Source of the DNA: Synechococcus sp. A18-25c
Lineage (GTDB): Bacteria; Cyanobacteriota; Cyanobacteriia; PCC-6307; Cyanobiaceae
Assembly (NCBI RefSeq): GCF_014280035.1
Contig: NZ_CP047957.1
Location: 1,984,001 to 2,048,000, forward strand
DNA length: 64,000 nucleotides
Direction: 5' to 3'
A program made the position numbers and the translations under genes. The notes beneath the pieces were generated by a model, which saw only the letters and a list, made by a program, of their open reading frames with translations, was not told where the DNA came from and did not search any database. This document shows, piece after piece, positions 1 through 9,083 of the stretch. Within the stretch, counting starts at the first letter, position 1. Every line of letters starts with the position of its first letter.

Positions 1-1011
1 CTTGCGGCGTTGCTGGATCGCGGCATTGGCGATCCAGCCGGCTGGTTGCATCCCGTGGTGGTGATGGGGTGGGGCATCAAACAGATGCGTCTACGGGCCG
101 AGAGTTGGGCGACGGACAGCCCTCTCAAGCTGTCGATCGCCGGTGTCTTGATCACCGTCACGCTGGTGCTGACCAGCGGGTTCTGTGGTTGGCTCTTGGA
201 ACAAATTGTGCTGAGACCACTGCTGCTGGGAGAGAGTGACGGCGGCCATGGCTGGATCAACAGCATCGCCAGCGTGTGCTGGGTTCTGGGACTGGCCAGT
301 GCACTGGCCGGAAAAAGCCTGGAAGACGGAGTTCGCGTTGTGCTTTTAGCGCTTCCTGCCGACCCCAGTGAGGAGCCTCTCGAGGCCCGTCAACGCCTGA
401 GCTGGATCGTGGGACGTGACACCACGGAGCTCAACGTGAATGAAATCCTGCGCGCCACAGCGGAAACGGCGAGTGAAAATGCCGTGGATGGTCTATTCGC
501 CCCCATGTTCTGGATGCTCGTGGGGGCTGGCTTCTGGTCAGCAGGACTGATCAACGCGCCGGGGCCGCTCGCTCTGGCCTGGGCGTTCAAAGCAGCCAGC
601 ACGTTGGATTCCATGTTGGGGTATCGCAAGGGACGCCTGCGCTGGCTGGGCACCGCGGGTGCACGTCTGGACGATTGCCTCACATGGATCCCCTGCCGAC
701 TGGTGATGCTGACGCTGCCGCTGGTGAGTCAGCCCATCGGTCGGTGGGCCTCACTCGTCATGGCTGCAGAACACGAGGGGCAACATGACCCTTCTCCCAA
801 TGCAGGGCGCTCCGAAGCGATCTATGCCCACTGCGCAGAAGTGCAACTCGGAGGGCGAAACCGATACGGAGCGCGCTGGGTCGACAAACCATTGCTCGGT
901 GGTAGCTACCAGAGCCCCACTAAAGACAATGTGGAAGCCATCCTCAATCTCACCAGGAGATTGGAAGTGCTTTGGCTGCTGATGGCCGTGGGATGCAATC
1001 TCTGGATCTAA
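1..1011 (+). CDS. cobD: Adenosylcobinamide-phosphate synthase CobD/CbiB (5' end outside window)
   Basis: Membrane enzyme of the late cobalamin pathway that attaches the aminopropanol arm to adenosylcobyric acid. The reading frame is open from base 1, and the first in-frame start-like codon (TTG at 10) falls inside the conserved GDP-x-W-x-HPVV N-terminal motif, so the true start lies upstream of the window. The family motif ETASENAVDG is present near residue 157, followed by hydrophobic segments and the conserved stretch FKAASTLDSMLGYR. Only a few N-terminal residues seem to be missing. It converges on the sugar transferase gene at 1054. Assignment rests on motif recognition and is firm. Confidence 0.93.
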   Translation, partial: LAALLDRGIGDPAGWLHPVVVMGWGIKQMRLRAESWATDSPLKLSIAGVLITVTLVLTSGFCGWLLEQIVLRPLLLGESDGGHGWINSIASVCWVLGLASALAGKSLEDGVRVVLLALPADPSEEPLEARQRLSWIVGRDTTELNVNEILRATAETASENAVDGLFAPMFWMLVGAGFWSAGLINAPGPLALAWAFKAASTLDSMLGYRKGRLRWLGTAGARLDDCLTWIPCRLVMLTLPLVSQPIGRWASLVMAAEHEGQHDPSPNAGRSEAIYAHCAEVQLGGRNRYGARWVDKPLLGGSYQSPTKDNVEAILNLTRRLEVLWLLMAVGCNLWI

Positions 1012-1053
1012 GAAGCCGATGTCAGCCCGAGAGATCGGGGGACACCATGCTGA

Positions 1054-1812
1054 TCAGTAAGCACCTCGATCCATTGGGAGGAGCAACACGCCAAACGTGC
1101 GCAGGATGATGGCCAGGTCGAGCAAAACTGAACGACCACGGGCATAGGCCAGATCCAAGCGAACACGTTTTGGGTAGCTGAGGTTGTTGCGTCCACTCAC
1201 CTGCCACAAGCCGGTCAACCCCGGTCGCACTGACAACACCTCATCCATATATTCGCCATAACGCTCGATCTCTTTGGCAACAATCGGGCGGGGGCCAACC
1301 ACACTCATCTCACCGCGCAAAACATTCAGAAACTGAGGAAGCTCATCCAGGCTGGAGCGCCGTAGGAAACGACCGATTGGGGTTATTCGTGGGTCATCGC
1401 GCAGCTTGAAATCACGCTCAAATTCCTCGCGCAGGGAGGGAGATCGCTCGAGCACTTGGGCTAATACAGCGTCTGCATCAGGGCGCATGGTGCGGAACTT
1501 GATGCAACCGAAGCGGCGGTAACCCCGTCCGACACGCTTTTGCACGTAAAAAACAGGACCCGGAGAGCTGAGCTTGACCAGACCAACGAGGAGAAGAAAA
1601 AGGGGGGAGCCAATCCCGAGAACAGCCAAAGAGAACAACACATCTCCGGCTCGCTTCAGGGAACGACCCAGGCGACTTTGACGGCGCACCAGCGAAACAG
1701 CCGGAAGACTCGAAGGAGGCGCCGAGATCAACTGAAGATGACGTCTGGATGCCTGACGCTTCAGCTTGCTACGAGACGTCGGAAGACTATTGCGACGCAA
1801 GGAACTCACCAA
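1054..1812 (-). CDS. Polyprenyl-phosphate sugar phosphotransferase (WcaJ/WbaP catalytic type)
   Basis: Initiating transferase that moves a sugar-1-phosphate from a nucleotide sugar onto undecaprenyl phosphate to start exopolysaccharide or O-antigen assembly at the inner membrane. Visible features are a basic N-terminus of about 50 residues, one hydrophobic hairpin (residues about 57-80), and the bacterial sugar transferase core with KFRTM, DELPQ, VGPRP and the GLTGLWQVSGR block. At 252 aa it is the short form, without the multi-spanning N-terminal half found in WbaP. The start is TTG at 1812 or GTG at 1809, with GGGAG about ten bases upstream; an in-frame stop lies just before it. The acceptor sugar cannot be read from the sequence. 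Confidence 0.88.
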   Translation of the reverse strand: MVSSLRRNSLPTSRSKLKRQASRRHLQLISAPPSSLPAVSLVRRQSRLGRSLKRAGDVLFSLAVLGIGSPLFLLLVGLVKLSSPGPVFYVQKRVGRGYRRFGCIKFRTMRPDADAVLAQVLERSPSLREEFERDFKLRDDPRITPIGRFLRRSSLDELPQFLNVLRGEMSVVGPRPIVAKEIERYGEYMDEVLSVRPGLTGLWQVSGRNNLSYPKRVRLDLAYARGRSVLLDLAIILRTFGVLLLPMDRGAY

Positions 1813-2844
1813 AAAACAGTCGCTCCCGTCTCACACCAATCAACTGCAACGGCGTCCATCCGTCAGCGGAGGAGGGTCAGAAAGCGCAACGGCACAGGCG
1901 AAAAGCCAACCAAGACCAAGATCCAACAAGGTCTCAAAACGCGACCGCATAATCAAGAAGTTTCTCAGGCCGTTGCCGTCAGGCGCCCGGATCACGAAGC
2001 TTGGCGCATGGCTACTACCAGCAACTCCCTGAACGGGCTCCTCGACGAATCCCTCGCAGAACCCCCCATCGGAGAAACCGATCATTTCCACTGGCATGCC
2101 ACTCCTGTAGGGATTGCTGCGCTGTGGCAAGGAGACCACGCTCCACCGACACCACCCTTCAATGAAGCATTGACGGAAGGCCTCAAAGTTGGCCTAGACC
2201 TCAGCCGCGAAGAAAGAGAATTTCATCAAGTGACAAAAGGGTTGGTCCTTCTCTTTCATTCCTAATCAACAGCCAACCATTCCTAACAAGCGAACAACAA
2301 GACCAAACCTCTCATTTGATCAAAACGAAAACACAAATAAATTAATTGAAAGAAAAGAATCATGAAGGGCATCAATCAAGTTGCCATGGGGTCACAGCAA
2401 GCGCTTTGATGAGCACTGAAAGTGACGATGAAACCACACAAACCCAACAACCACCGCAGTCAGCAGAGACAAAGAAATTAGGCTGATCAGTGGCAACAGA
2501 CAGACGAGTGCACGAAAGACCGCACAACAGTTGAAAACAGAAATTCAAAACGTAAGGCACTGAAAAGAAGCCGATAAATCAATCAAACAGATAACAATCC
2601 AAGCAAAAAGGAAAACAAAGGCTGTCAGCTCGAAAAAACAACTCGTGAGATCACAGATAAAATATTAGAAAAAACAAACGTCTCAATGGCAAAGCCAACA
2701 ATCGCCTAGAGCCAAAGGAATGCCCCCATCGCTGAAGAAGCAAAAGGATCAGGCAAAACGGAAAACAAATGAAAAGGCAAAATAAGTCTTAAGACAAAAT
2801 CAAACAAAGAAATCACTTCTAAAATAAAAAAAAGAGAAGTGATC
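1813..2844. other. Intergenic stretch with no supported gene
   Basis: About 1 kb between the divergent sugar transferase and the first multicopper oxidase. Base composition drops from GC-rich (to about 2200) to strongly A-rich (2260-2840), marking the left edge of the accessory block. Minus-strand open frames near 1840-2139 and a plus-strand frame across 1540-2265 have no recognisable domain and no ribosome binding site, and I do not call them. The promoter of the multicopper oxidase gene must lie in the A-rich part, but I cannot place it. Confidence 0.5.
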
Positions 2845-5800
2845 ATGACCAAATTCGTTAATCTACTTAATGCGAAAACAATTGGAAGTGGGAACAATCA
2901 AGCATGGTCGAGACGTGCACTCTCGGAATACCTGAAAAGGATCACTCCTCTGGATCCAGGGTGGAAAGAGTTAGACGATCTGCTGAGAAATAATTTCCAA
3001 AACAGTGACTACCTCAATGTGCTTCCACAGCATCTAGAGAAGATTCCAATCAACAGCGGTTGGCTTGATTGGCAGGCTGCGAACGCACAATATGAGCAAG
3101 GTCGATACAGCCAAACCAATCAAAGCGGAACCTTTTTTTCTAGCTGGGGTCCCAAATACAATGAGGTCAATATTGATTTATCAATTGCAGGCCACGACAG
3201 AATAACAATTGACGGGTTCGGCGAGATCAGAACGCGCGATGAATTTTCAAGAAGCATCTATGACAACGAGTTCTGGTTGTACAACGAACAAACTCCAGGG
3301 CCAGTCATCGTTGCAGATCCAGGTGACACCATTCGAGTCAAACTGAAGAATAACTTAGATGTAGAGGCCCAAACAAAACAATGGAATCCCCAAGCTGATC
3401 GTACAAATCTCCATTTGCATGGCTCACACGTATCACCCAAGGGAAAGGGTGATAACGTAATGATTGCCGTGGAAAATGGTGATAGCCAAGAGTATATCTA
3501 CCAAATCCCAGAAAATCATCCAAGCGGTTTGCTCTGGATGCATCCACATCTGCATGGCACAACATCATTATCGTTAGCAGGTGGAGCTGCATTGCCGGTC
3601 TTTATCCTGCCGGACGAAAAAGATACCAACAATTTAAAAGACTATGATCCAACAACATCGAATATCCATCTTCTAAGCCTTCAGTCATGGGCTGTTGAAC
3701 AAGAAATTAATCCCAATGTAGAACCAGGAGAAAACAATTGGGAAAACACGAAACAAATGCCACCAAGGTTGTTCAAGGACAACGGTAAAAGCTTTTATAA
3801 GTATGGGTCGGCCCCATTCAATGGAAACAATTATCAGCCGTTGGCATTCTTTACGGATAATGACTATTGGGCACCCGGTGGTGCCACTTATGCAGATTAC
3901 GTAGCCGCCAAAACAACAGAAAATCTCATCCACACCGTGAATGGGCAATATAATCCCACGATCAATGCAAAAACAAATGAGTGGGTCACCTTTGGTTTCC
4001 TGAATTTCTCACTCAATTCAAGCCATGTGATTCAGCTTGTTCATGCCGACGAGGAGGGTAACTTAAGCTTAGAATCTCCCAACCTATTGGGAATCGATTC
4101 TGATATTTCGCGTTGGGCATCAGAGTATGACACGTCTGTATCGACTCTCCCAGGACTAGCGCCAGGTGGAAGGATAACAATCCAGCATTCATTTGATAAG
4201 CCAGGAAGTTATTATTTTATTAGTAATGCAAGCAAAGAGGTTCTCGGAGATTTAGCTCCAAACGAAACAAATAGACCAAAGAATTCAAGCGAAACATATC
4301 TTGGATACAACGACGGATTTCAGATCACGCCATCCCAGGTGTTGGCAACAGTGGATGTCTCGAGTGCAGCCGTCGAAGAATCAAAACAACCGAAAGCCTG
4401 GGACTATCTCGATGAACAGAGAGATCACGCACTAGGCCTCAAAGAAGAAGCAGCATCAAAAGGCGTGAATCGAACACGAGAATTTGTTTGGAACACAAAC
4501 GCGCTCGAAATCGAAACTGAAAAAGAACGCAAAACGATGATAGGTCCGGATGGCGAAACTTACATTGATCCTGGATACAATGATCCAGAAGACTGGGAAG
4601 GTGTATGGACAATTAATCAACAATATTGGACGCACAAAGCGACACAAAGTCCAACCATTACCATTGCAATGTTGGACACATTGGAGAGATGGTCACTGGT
4701 CAACAGTTCGAAATCCTCCAAGCGGGATACATACCCCAAAGAGAACCCCAGAACCGAAATCCAAATAGGGCAATCACATCCATTTCACCTCCACCAAAAT
4801 GAATTCATTGTCGAATCGATCAACGGCTTAAAGGTAGGGGCAACGCCCAATCAAAATGAGGTTGGAGATGCCTACGTCGGTGACTCACTGGTCGATGTCT
4901 ATCAAATGGGGCCAGCCTATGCAAAAGGAAGTACAACACCAGACAACCCATTTGGAACACCAATGATACTGGACGAGGACGGAAATTATATCGACGGCAA
5001 TGGAACAAATTGGGGAAATAAAGTGGAGGGCTACTTAACGAATTCAAAAACAGACATCTTAATTCGCTTCGAAGATTTTACAGGCTTATTTGTCGATCAC
5101 TGTCATTTATTATTCCATGAGGATGGGGGCATGATGGTGCCAGTATTGACCATCCTCAATACCAACGACAGCTGGATTACGAGTGGTTCAGCAAATAATA
5201 ATAGCATTCAAATATCGCTTGGTTCAAATAGGGAAAATATAGTCAACTTTCAACCATTTAGCGAAACACAATCAACAGGTGTGAATGTCGCTAATGGTGA
5301 TATCAATGCCTTGAACTTTGTGCCTGGACCAAAGGCAAAAACAGTTCACGTCAGCGATAATATCGAAGATATTGCTGTGATTGAAGCCACATCGTCTACG
5401 ACAGGAGAATTCAAATTAAATGTCTTCGACGGTCAGAGTGCAAAAGATTTCTATGCAGCCAAGCTGTTGAACAATAACGTCAACGTTGATTCGATTCAAA
5501 AGCTCAAAGAATTGAAAATCATTGCAAAGAATCCTCGCAACGGACAAAATCTTAAATCCTCAATTGCAGTAGGCGATATCAACGGAGATGGTTATGACGA
5601 AATCGTTGTTGGCATCTCAGGCAATGGATACGAGCCAGAAATACGTGTTTATAGTGGCGAAACCTTTAAAGAACTATATTGCCTGACACCGTTCGATGGT
5701 GCAATTAGTAATGGTATTGACATAGAAATTGGAGATCTCAACGGAGACAACTATGGGGATATTATTGTCAGCCAATTAGAGGGTGGTCAAGGACTAGTCG

Positions 5801-6408
5801 ATGGTTTCGACGGCAAGAAATTAACAGACAACAACGCAACTGGCATCAGTCCAAAGATGTTATCTGAAATGAGCAAACTCTGGAAAGAGTCATTTAATCC
5901 ACATGGGAAAACAAAGAATGGAATACGCATAGCGGTTGGCTATTCACTCCCGGACGAACAACCAACAGCTTCTGACTATAAGTTCACGGCAAATATGCAC
6001 AATCAAACTTTTTTGGCAAATTTAACCACATTAGAAGTCAAATCCGATGCGAAAACAACTTTTAAAAATTGGCTATATGACTCAAAAGAAGGTGCGCATG
6101 CTGGTCATGGTGTCGAGGACAAACAATCAGCGCACAACATGATGAATGATCAGATCACAGACTATTTTGAAAGTCAACAACCCCGCGAAATAATCAGTAA
6201 TGGTATATTCGACCTCGGTGGAAGTTATAATAATCTTGAATTTCATTATTTCGATATTAACTCGAGTCAAAGAGGGGAGGGTGGCCTTCTGTTGACGCAA
6301 GCAAATGGAGGTCATGCACTGCTCCATCTCAAAACTGCAGAGATGAATAGTTCGGACGATTTTGATTTCGATGCCTTTACCTGGTCAGGCAAAGTTGTGG
6401 ATTTTTAA
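2845..6408 (+). CDS. Large multicopper oxidase with C-terminal FG-GAP/VCBS-type repeats
   Basis: Laccase-like enzyme predicted to oxidise phenols or metal ions one electron at a time while reducing O2 to water. All four copper-binding motifs are present: HLHG near residue 190, HPHLHG near 233, HPFHLH near 645, and HCHLLFHEDGGMM near 752, with Met as likely axial type-1 ligand. After the oxidase (about residues 1-780) come two calcium-loop repeats (GDINGDGYDE and GDLNGDNYGD) and a tail with a His/Met cluster (AHAGHG, then AHNMM). No N-terminal signal peptide is visible, so type I secretion through the C-terminus is an inference. ATG 2845 is preferred over GTG 2839 because GAGAAG sits five bases before it. 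The substrate is unknown. At 1188 aa it is about twice the usual laccase length. Confidence 0.9.
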   Translation: MTKFVNLLNAKTIGSGNNQAWSRRALSEYLKRITPLDPGWKELDDLLRNNFQNSDYLNVLPQHLEKIPINSGWLDWQAANAQYEQGRYSQTNQSGTFFSSWGPKYNEVNIDLSIAGHDRITIDGFGEIRTRDEFSRSIYDNEFWLYNEQTPGPVIVADPGDTIRVKLKNNLDVEAQTKQWNPQADRTNLHLHGSHVSPKGKGDNVMIAVENGDSQEYIYQIPENHPSGLLWMHPHLHGTTSLSLAGGAALPVFILPDEKDTNNLKDYDPTTSNIHLLSLQSWAVEQEINPNVEPGENNWENTKQMPPRLFKDNGKSFYKYGSAPFNGNNYQPLAFFTDNDYWAPGGATYADYVAAKTTENLIHTVNGQYNPTINAKTNEWVTFGFLNFSLNSSHVIQLVHADEEGNLSLESPNLLGIDSDISRWASEYDTSVSTLPGLAPGGRITIQHSFDKPGSYYFISNASKEVLGDLAPNETNRPKNSSETYLGYNDGFQITPSQVLATVDVSSAAVEESKQPKAWDYLDEQRDHALGLKEEAASKGVNRTREFVWNTNALEIETEKERKTMIGPDGETYIDPGYNDPEDWEGVWTINQQYWTHKATQSPTITIAMLDTLERWSLVNSSKSSKRDTYPKENPRTEIQIGQSHPFHLHQNEFIVESINGLKVGATPNQNEVGDAYVGDSLVDVYQMGPAYAKGSTTPDNPFGTPMILDEDGNYIDGNGTNWGNKVEGYLTNSKTDILIRFEDFTGLFVDHCHLLFHEDGGMMVPVLTILNTNDSWITSGSANNNSIQISLGSNRENIVNFQPFSETQSTGVNVANGDINALNFVPGPKAKTVHVSDNIEDIAVIEATSSTTGEFKLNVFDGQSAKDFYAAKLLNNNVNVDSIQKLKELKIIAKNPRNGQNLKSSIAVGDINGDGYDEIVVGISGNGYEPEIRVYSGETFKELYCLTPFDGAISNGIDIEIGDLNGDNYGDIIVSQLEGGQGLVDGFDGKKLTDNNATGISPKMLSEMSKLWKESFNPHGKTKNGIRIAVGYSLPDEQPTASDYKFTANMHNQTFLANLTTLEVKSDAKTTFKNWLYDSKEGAHAGHGVEDKQSAHNMMNDQITDYFESQQPREIISNGIFDLGGSYNNLEFHYFDINSSQRGEGGLLLTQANGGHALLHLKTAEMNSSDDFDFDAFTWSGKVVDF

Positions 6409-6454
6409 CTTCAGTACTCGCTGGGGAACTAAAAAGGTTCGTCTGCTGAATGCA

Positions 6455-6823
6455 CTAAATAGAAAACCCATTGTCAATCACACAAAAAGTGGCCTCCATG
6501 CCGAGGGTTTTCATTTCTGATTTCATCTTTAAAGTGTCATCGTCGTTGGCAACGATGACAAGATTTTCAAGCTCTAACATTGAGAAAAATTCATCTAAAA
6601 GATCTTTTACTGTTTCCAGATGAGCATGAAAGGCGTCAAAGTTGATATAACTTTCTCTCAAAAATAAATGTGAATCATTATAAGCTGCAGTAAACAGAAG
6701 TGTCCCAGTTTCATGATGACCGCGATTAATAATTTCATCAGTGAGTTGCTTGACCGATGACATCATCCCTTCCTTAACGCGGAAAAGTGGGTAGACGCTG
6801 ATAAAGGTATCGGCTCGTTTCAT
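6455..6823 (-). CDS. Small ABM-fold protein (antibiotic biosynthesis monooxygenase-like), first copy
   Basis: A 122-aa protein with the pattern of the dimeric alpha-beta barrel ABM family: an N-terminal beta strand, a helix (MMSSVKQLTDEII), then the family-typical stretch RESYINFDAFHAHLET, followed by the region that packs the second strand pair. ABM proteins include quinol monooxygenases of the YgiN type, which need no cofactor, but many members have no known activity. It is the last gene of the minus-strand run that starts with the MFS transporter, and lies downstream of a second ABM-like gene with a 215-bp gap. Activity is not shown by sequence; membership is moderately sure. Confidence 0.6.
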   Translation of the reverse strand: MKRADTFISVYPLFRVKEGMMSSVKQLTDEIINRGHHETGTLLFTAAYNDSHLFLRESYINFDAFHAHLETVKDLLDEFFSMLELENLVIVANDDDTLKMKSEMKTLGMEATFCVIDNGFSI

Positions 6824-6877
6824 GAATCAAAATCAATTCAATCACACTGTAGACACAACAGGTCCAGGAGAACATTC

Positions 6878-7009
6878 ATGAGGATTTCAAAACTCCACAA
6901 AAATTTGTTTAGCGATATGAACGAAAAAATTCATCGGATGGCAACCGAGAAGCAAGAGCCGGTTATTCTAATCAGCAATCTGCCAGCCTTCATAGAAACA
7001 CACCCATGA
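6878..7009 (+). CDS. Possible small protein of 43 aa with strong ribosome binding site
   Basis: A short reading frame starting at ATG 6878 with AGGAG seven bases upstream (6866-6870), an unusually good Shine-Dalgarno site for this AT-rich block. The peptide is basic at its N-terminus and ends in a hydrophobic patch (PVILISNLPAFI). It lies on the strand opposite to, and between, the two ABM-like genes. No family is recognised. It could be a real small protein or a chance frame; the ribosome binding site is the only support. Confidence 0.35.
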   Translation: MRISKLHKNLFSDMNEKIHRMATEKQEPVILISNLPAFIETHP

Positions 7010-7038
7010 AGGCATTGATCGATTTAAATGAAAATAGT

Positions 7039-7419
7039 TTACCGATAAAATCCTTGAAAAGAAGTCATTTTTACTGGAGATAGTGCGCTGAGTGCGCTCG
7101 ACAACTCATCACTTGGAAACCCGTAAGCAACAACCTTAACGGGGGTCAACAGTCCCATGAAATCCGATCCGAACATATCGCCGAAGGCCTTCATATGGAG
7201 AAGAGCCTGAGCGGAGTTGGAGTAACGCTCGTAGACATGAACTTCGTCGTGGGCAGCACTAGCACTGAATTCAAAATTAGTGGTGTCAGGCTCATTCGAC
7301 TGAAAATACTCAGTCATTTTTGCGGCAAGTGCTGTAATTTCTGAGAATGAATCAGGATTGCAAGAGCAGGTGATCGTCCAAGACACCCAAGTATTGGAAT
7401 CAGAAGAGATGAGAGTCAT
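7039..7419 (-). CDS. Small ABM-fold protein (antibiotic biosynthesis monooxygenase-like), second copy
   Basis: A 126-aa protein with the ABM arrangement: strand (VSWTITCSCNP), helix (DSFSEITALAAKM), strand pair (FEFSASAAHDEVHVYERY), then the helix with SNSAQALLHMKAF, and a final strand (VKVVAYG). The VYERYSNSAQALLH segment is the clearest family signature. It follows the GMC oxidoreductase gene by only 35 bases, so the two are probably co-transcribed. It shares its fold with the neighbouring 122-aa protein but little direct identity, suggesting an old duplication or separate recruitment. A quinol or reactive-carbonyl oxidising role is possible but unproven. Confidence 0.65.
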   Translation of the reverse strand: MTLISSDSNTWVSWTITCSCNPDSFSEITALAAKMTEYFQSNEPDTTNFEFSASAAHDEVHVYERYSNSAQALLHMKAFGDMFGSDFMGLLTPVKVVAYGFPSDELSSALSALSPVKMTSFQGFYR

Positions 7420-7454
7420 TTGAAAGAAGAATTTAGGTGATGAAATTGAAAAAA

Positions 7455-9002
7455 CTAGTGACCGGCCCTGATTAGATCAACAAGTCTTTCAGCGATGGCA
7501 TAGCAAGTGAGCATTGGATTGCGAGAAACATGGTCTGGAATGATGGAGCAATCAACAACTCGCAAAGAGGTGCATTCGTGCACTTTTAAGTATTGATCAA
7601 CGACAGCATGATTATCCGTAGCAGGCCCCATTTTGCATGTGCCAACGGCATGCCATATTGTGGCAGATCGATCAGTAATGTATTGCTCAATAAACTTGGT
7701 ATCATTAACCATATCATCGGTTAAAACGGCTATTCCATCAGAAATATCCTTGAGTGCACCTGTGGTGAGTAACTCATAGCCGCGTCGCACACCGTCAACC
7801 ATCTTGCGCATATCTTCTGCATGTGAATTCAAGCGATGGTCAATGCGGGGTTGCTGATTGGGATCAGACGATTGCAATGTGACACGACCACGCGACTCAG
7901 GACGATTAATCACAATTCCTGTGCCAAACATCAGGCCACGCGTTGGATCAGCACCAGGAAAGCGTTCGGCACCCAATTTGCCAAGACAATAGATTTGCAT
8001 GTCATTGATATGGCTGCTGCCGGGAGCCGTGTAATGAATCACCATTTGAACATCGTCATCAGTCTCATTCACGATCCCAGGCTTTGGATACGAAGCAACA
8101 ACGGCAAGCGAGTGATCAATCAGATTGCTACCAACCCCTTGGAGATTATTAACACAGTCAATCTTCAGCCGATCCAGATCATCAACAGGACCGACACCTG
8201 AGCGAAGGAGAATGGAAGGAGAATTAATCGTACCAGCACTCAAGATCACTTCACCGCCAAAAATACTTTCCACCGAATTATCTGCATGAATCACTTCAAC
8301 GCCGATTGCTTGCTTACCAGAGAAAAGAACCTTATTGACCATCGTTCGATCCTTGATCGTCAGATTCGGTCGTGATTGAGCATCCAAAAGATAAGCAATC
8401 GAGCTCGACACACGCAGTGAACCATCACCAGCTCGATTCATGGGAATAGGGCCTACACCGTCATAACCATTTGGATGATTATGATCTGGCACCCAAGCAT
8501 ATCCGTCAGCCATCGCAGACTCTTTAAATGAAGCGACGACAGGAGAATATTGATCTGGCTTAAAGCGCTGGATGGGAATCTTACCGGAACTCCCGTGATA
8601 AGAAGCATATCCAAAATCAATATCATTTTCGATTCGTTTATACATGGGTAGGATATCTTCCCAGTCCCAACCAGTGTTACCAGCTGCGGCCCAAGCCCTG
8701 AAATCTTGCGGGAGGCCCCGGAGAGAAATCACACCATTAACAGCAGAGCAGCCACCACTGACTTTCCCTCGCGCATAGGGAAAGTCGCGTCCGGGAGTAA
8801 CCTGAGTGATGTAGTGCCAATCATGGGCGTCAACAGACACTGCCCGAGAATCCAAAAGGTCGCGAGGAGTGTCTTCAATGGAGGTGAAATGGGGGCCGGC
8901 CTCCAGAAGCAATACCTTGATATTCTCATCTTCTGTTAACCGAGAGGCAATAACAGCCCCAGCGGTTCCAGCACCAACAATTATATAGTCGAACGTCTTC
9001 AT
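7455..9002 (-). CDS. GMC-family FAD oxidoreductase (choline dehydrogenase / aryl-alcohol oxidase-like)
   Basis: Flavoprotein that oxidises an alcohol to an aldehyde or ketone, passing electrons to O2 or a quinone. The N-terminal FAD motif GAGTAGAVIASRL, the ARGKVSGGCSAVNG signature 1, and the GTINSPSILLRSGVGP signature 2 are all visible. The catalytic pair appears as His451 (WHAVGTCKMG) and Asn495 (RNPMLTC). Length (515 aa) is normal for the family. No signal peptide is seen. It lies 81 bases downstream of the giant multicopper oxidase and 35 bases before an ABM-like gene, so it probably belongs to one transcript with them. The substrate is not identifiable; choline is unlikely to be certain because no betaine genes are nearby. 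Confidence 0.9.
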   Translation of the reverse strand: MKTFDYIIVGAGTAGAVIASRLTEDENIKVLLLEAGPHFTSIEDTPRDLLDSRAVSVDAHDWHYITQVTPGRDFPYARGKVSGGCSAVNGVISLRGLPQDFRAWAAAGNTGWDWEDILPMYKRIENDIDFGYASYHGSSGKIPIQRFKPDQYSPVVASFKESAMADGYAWVPDHNHPNGYDGVGPIPMNRAGDGSLRVSSSIAYLLDAQSRPNLTIKDRTMVNKVLFSGKQAIGVEVIHADNSVESIFGGEVILSAGTINSPSILLRSGVGPVDDLDRLKIDCVNNLQGVGSNLIDHSLAVVASYPKPGIVNETDDDVQMVIHYTAPGSSHINDMQIYCLGKLGAERFPGADPTRGLMFGTGIVINRPESRGRVTLQSSDPNQQPRIDHRLNSHAEDMRKMVDGVRRGYELLTTGALKDISDGIAVLTDDMVNDTKFIEQYITDRSATIWHAVGTCKMGPATDNHAVVDQYLKVHECTSLRVVDCSIIPDHVSRNPMLTCYAIAERLVDLIRAGH

Positions 9003-9083
9003 GAAAAAAGAAAGCTCTATATTTACACTTTAGTCAAGTCCATATAGGCAGCGAACGAGAATTCAAGATTTTTTTATAATGGG

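Noticed and set aside
1025-1039. CCCGA-GAGA-TCGGG hairpin between cobD and the sugar transferase
   Set aside because: Only five base pairs and no T run, too weak to call a terminator.
1840-2139. Minus-strand frame of 99 codons upstream of the sugar transferase, in the same frame
   Set aside because: Checked as a possible lost N-terminal half of the transferase, but it has no transmembrane pattern or family resemblance and is separated by a stop.
1540-2265. Plus-strand open frame of 241 codons
   Set aside because: It is antisense to the sugar transferase for half its length, is very Arg/Gln-rich with no domain, and has no ribosome binding site.
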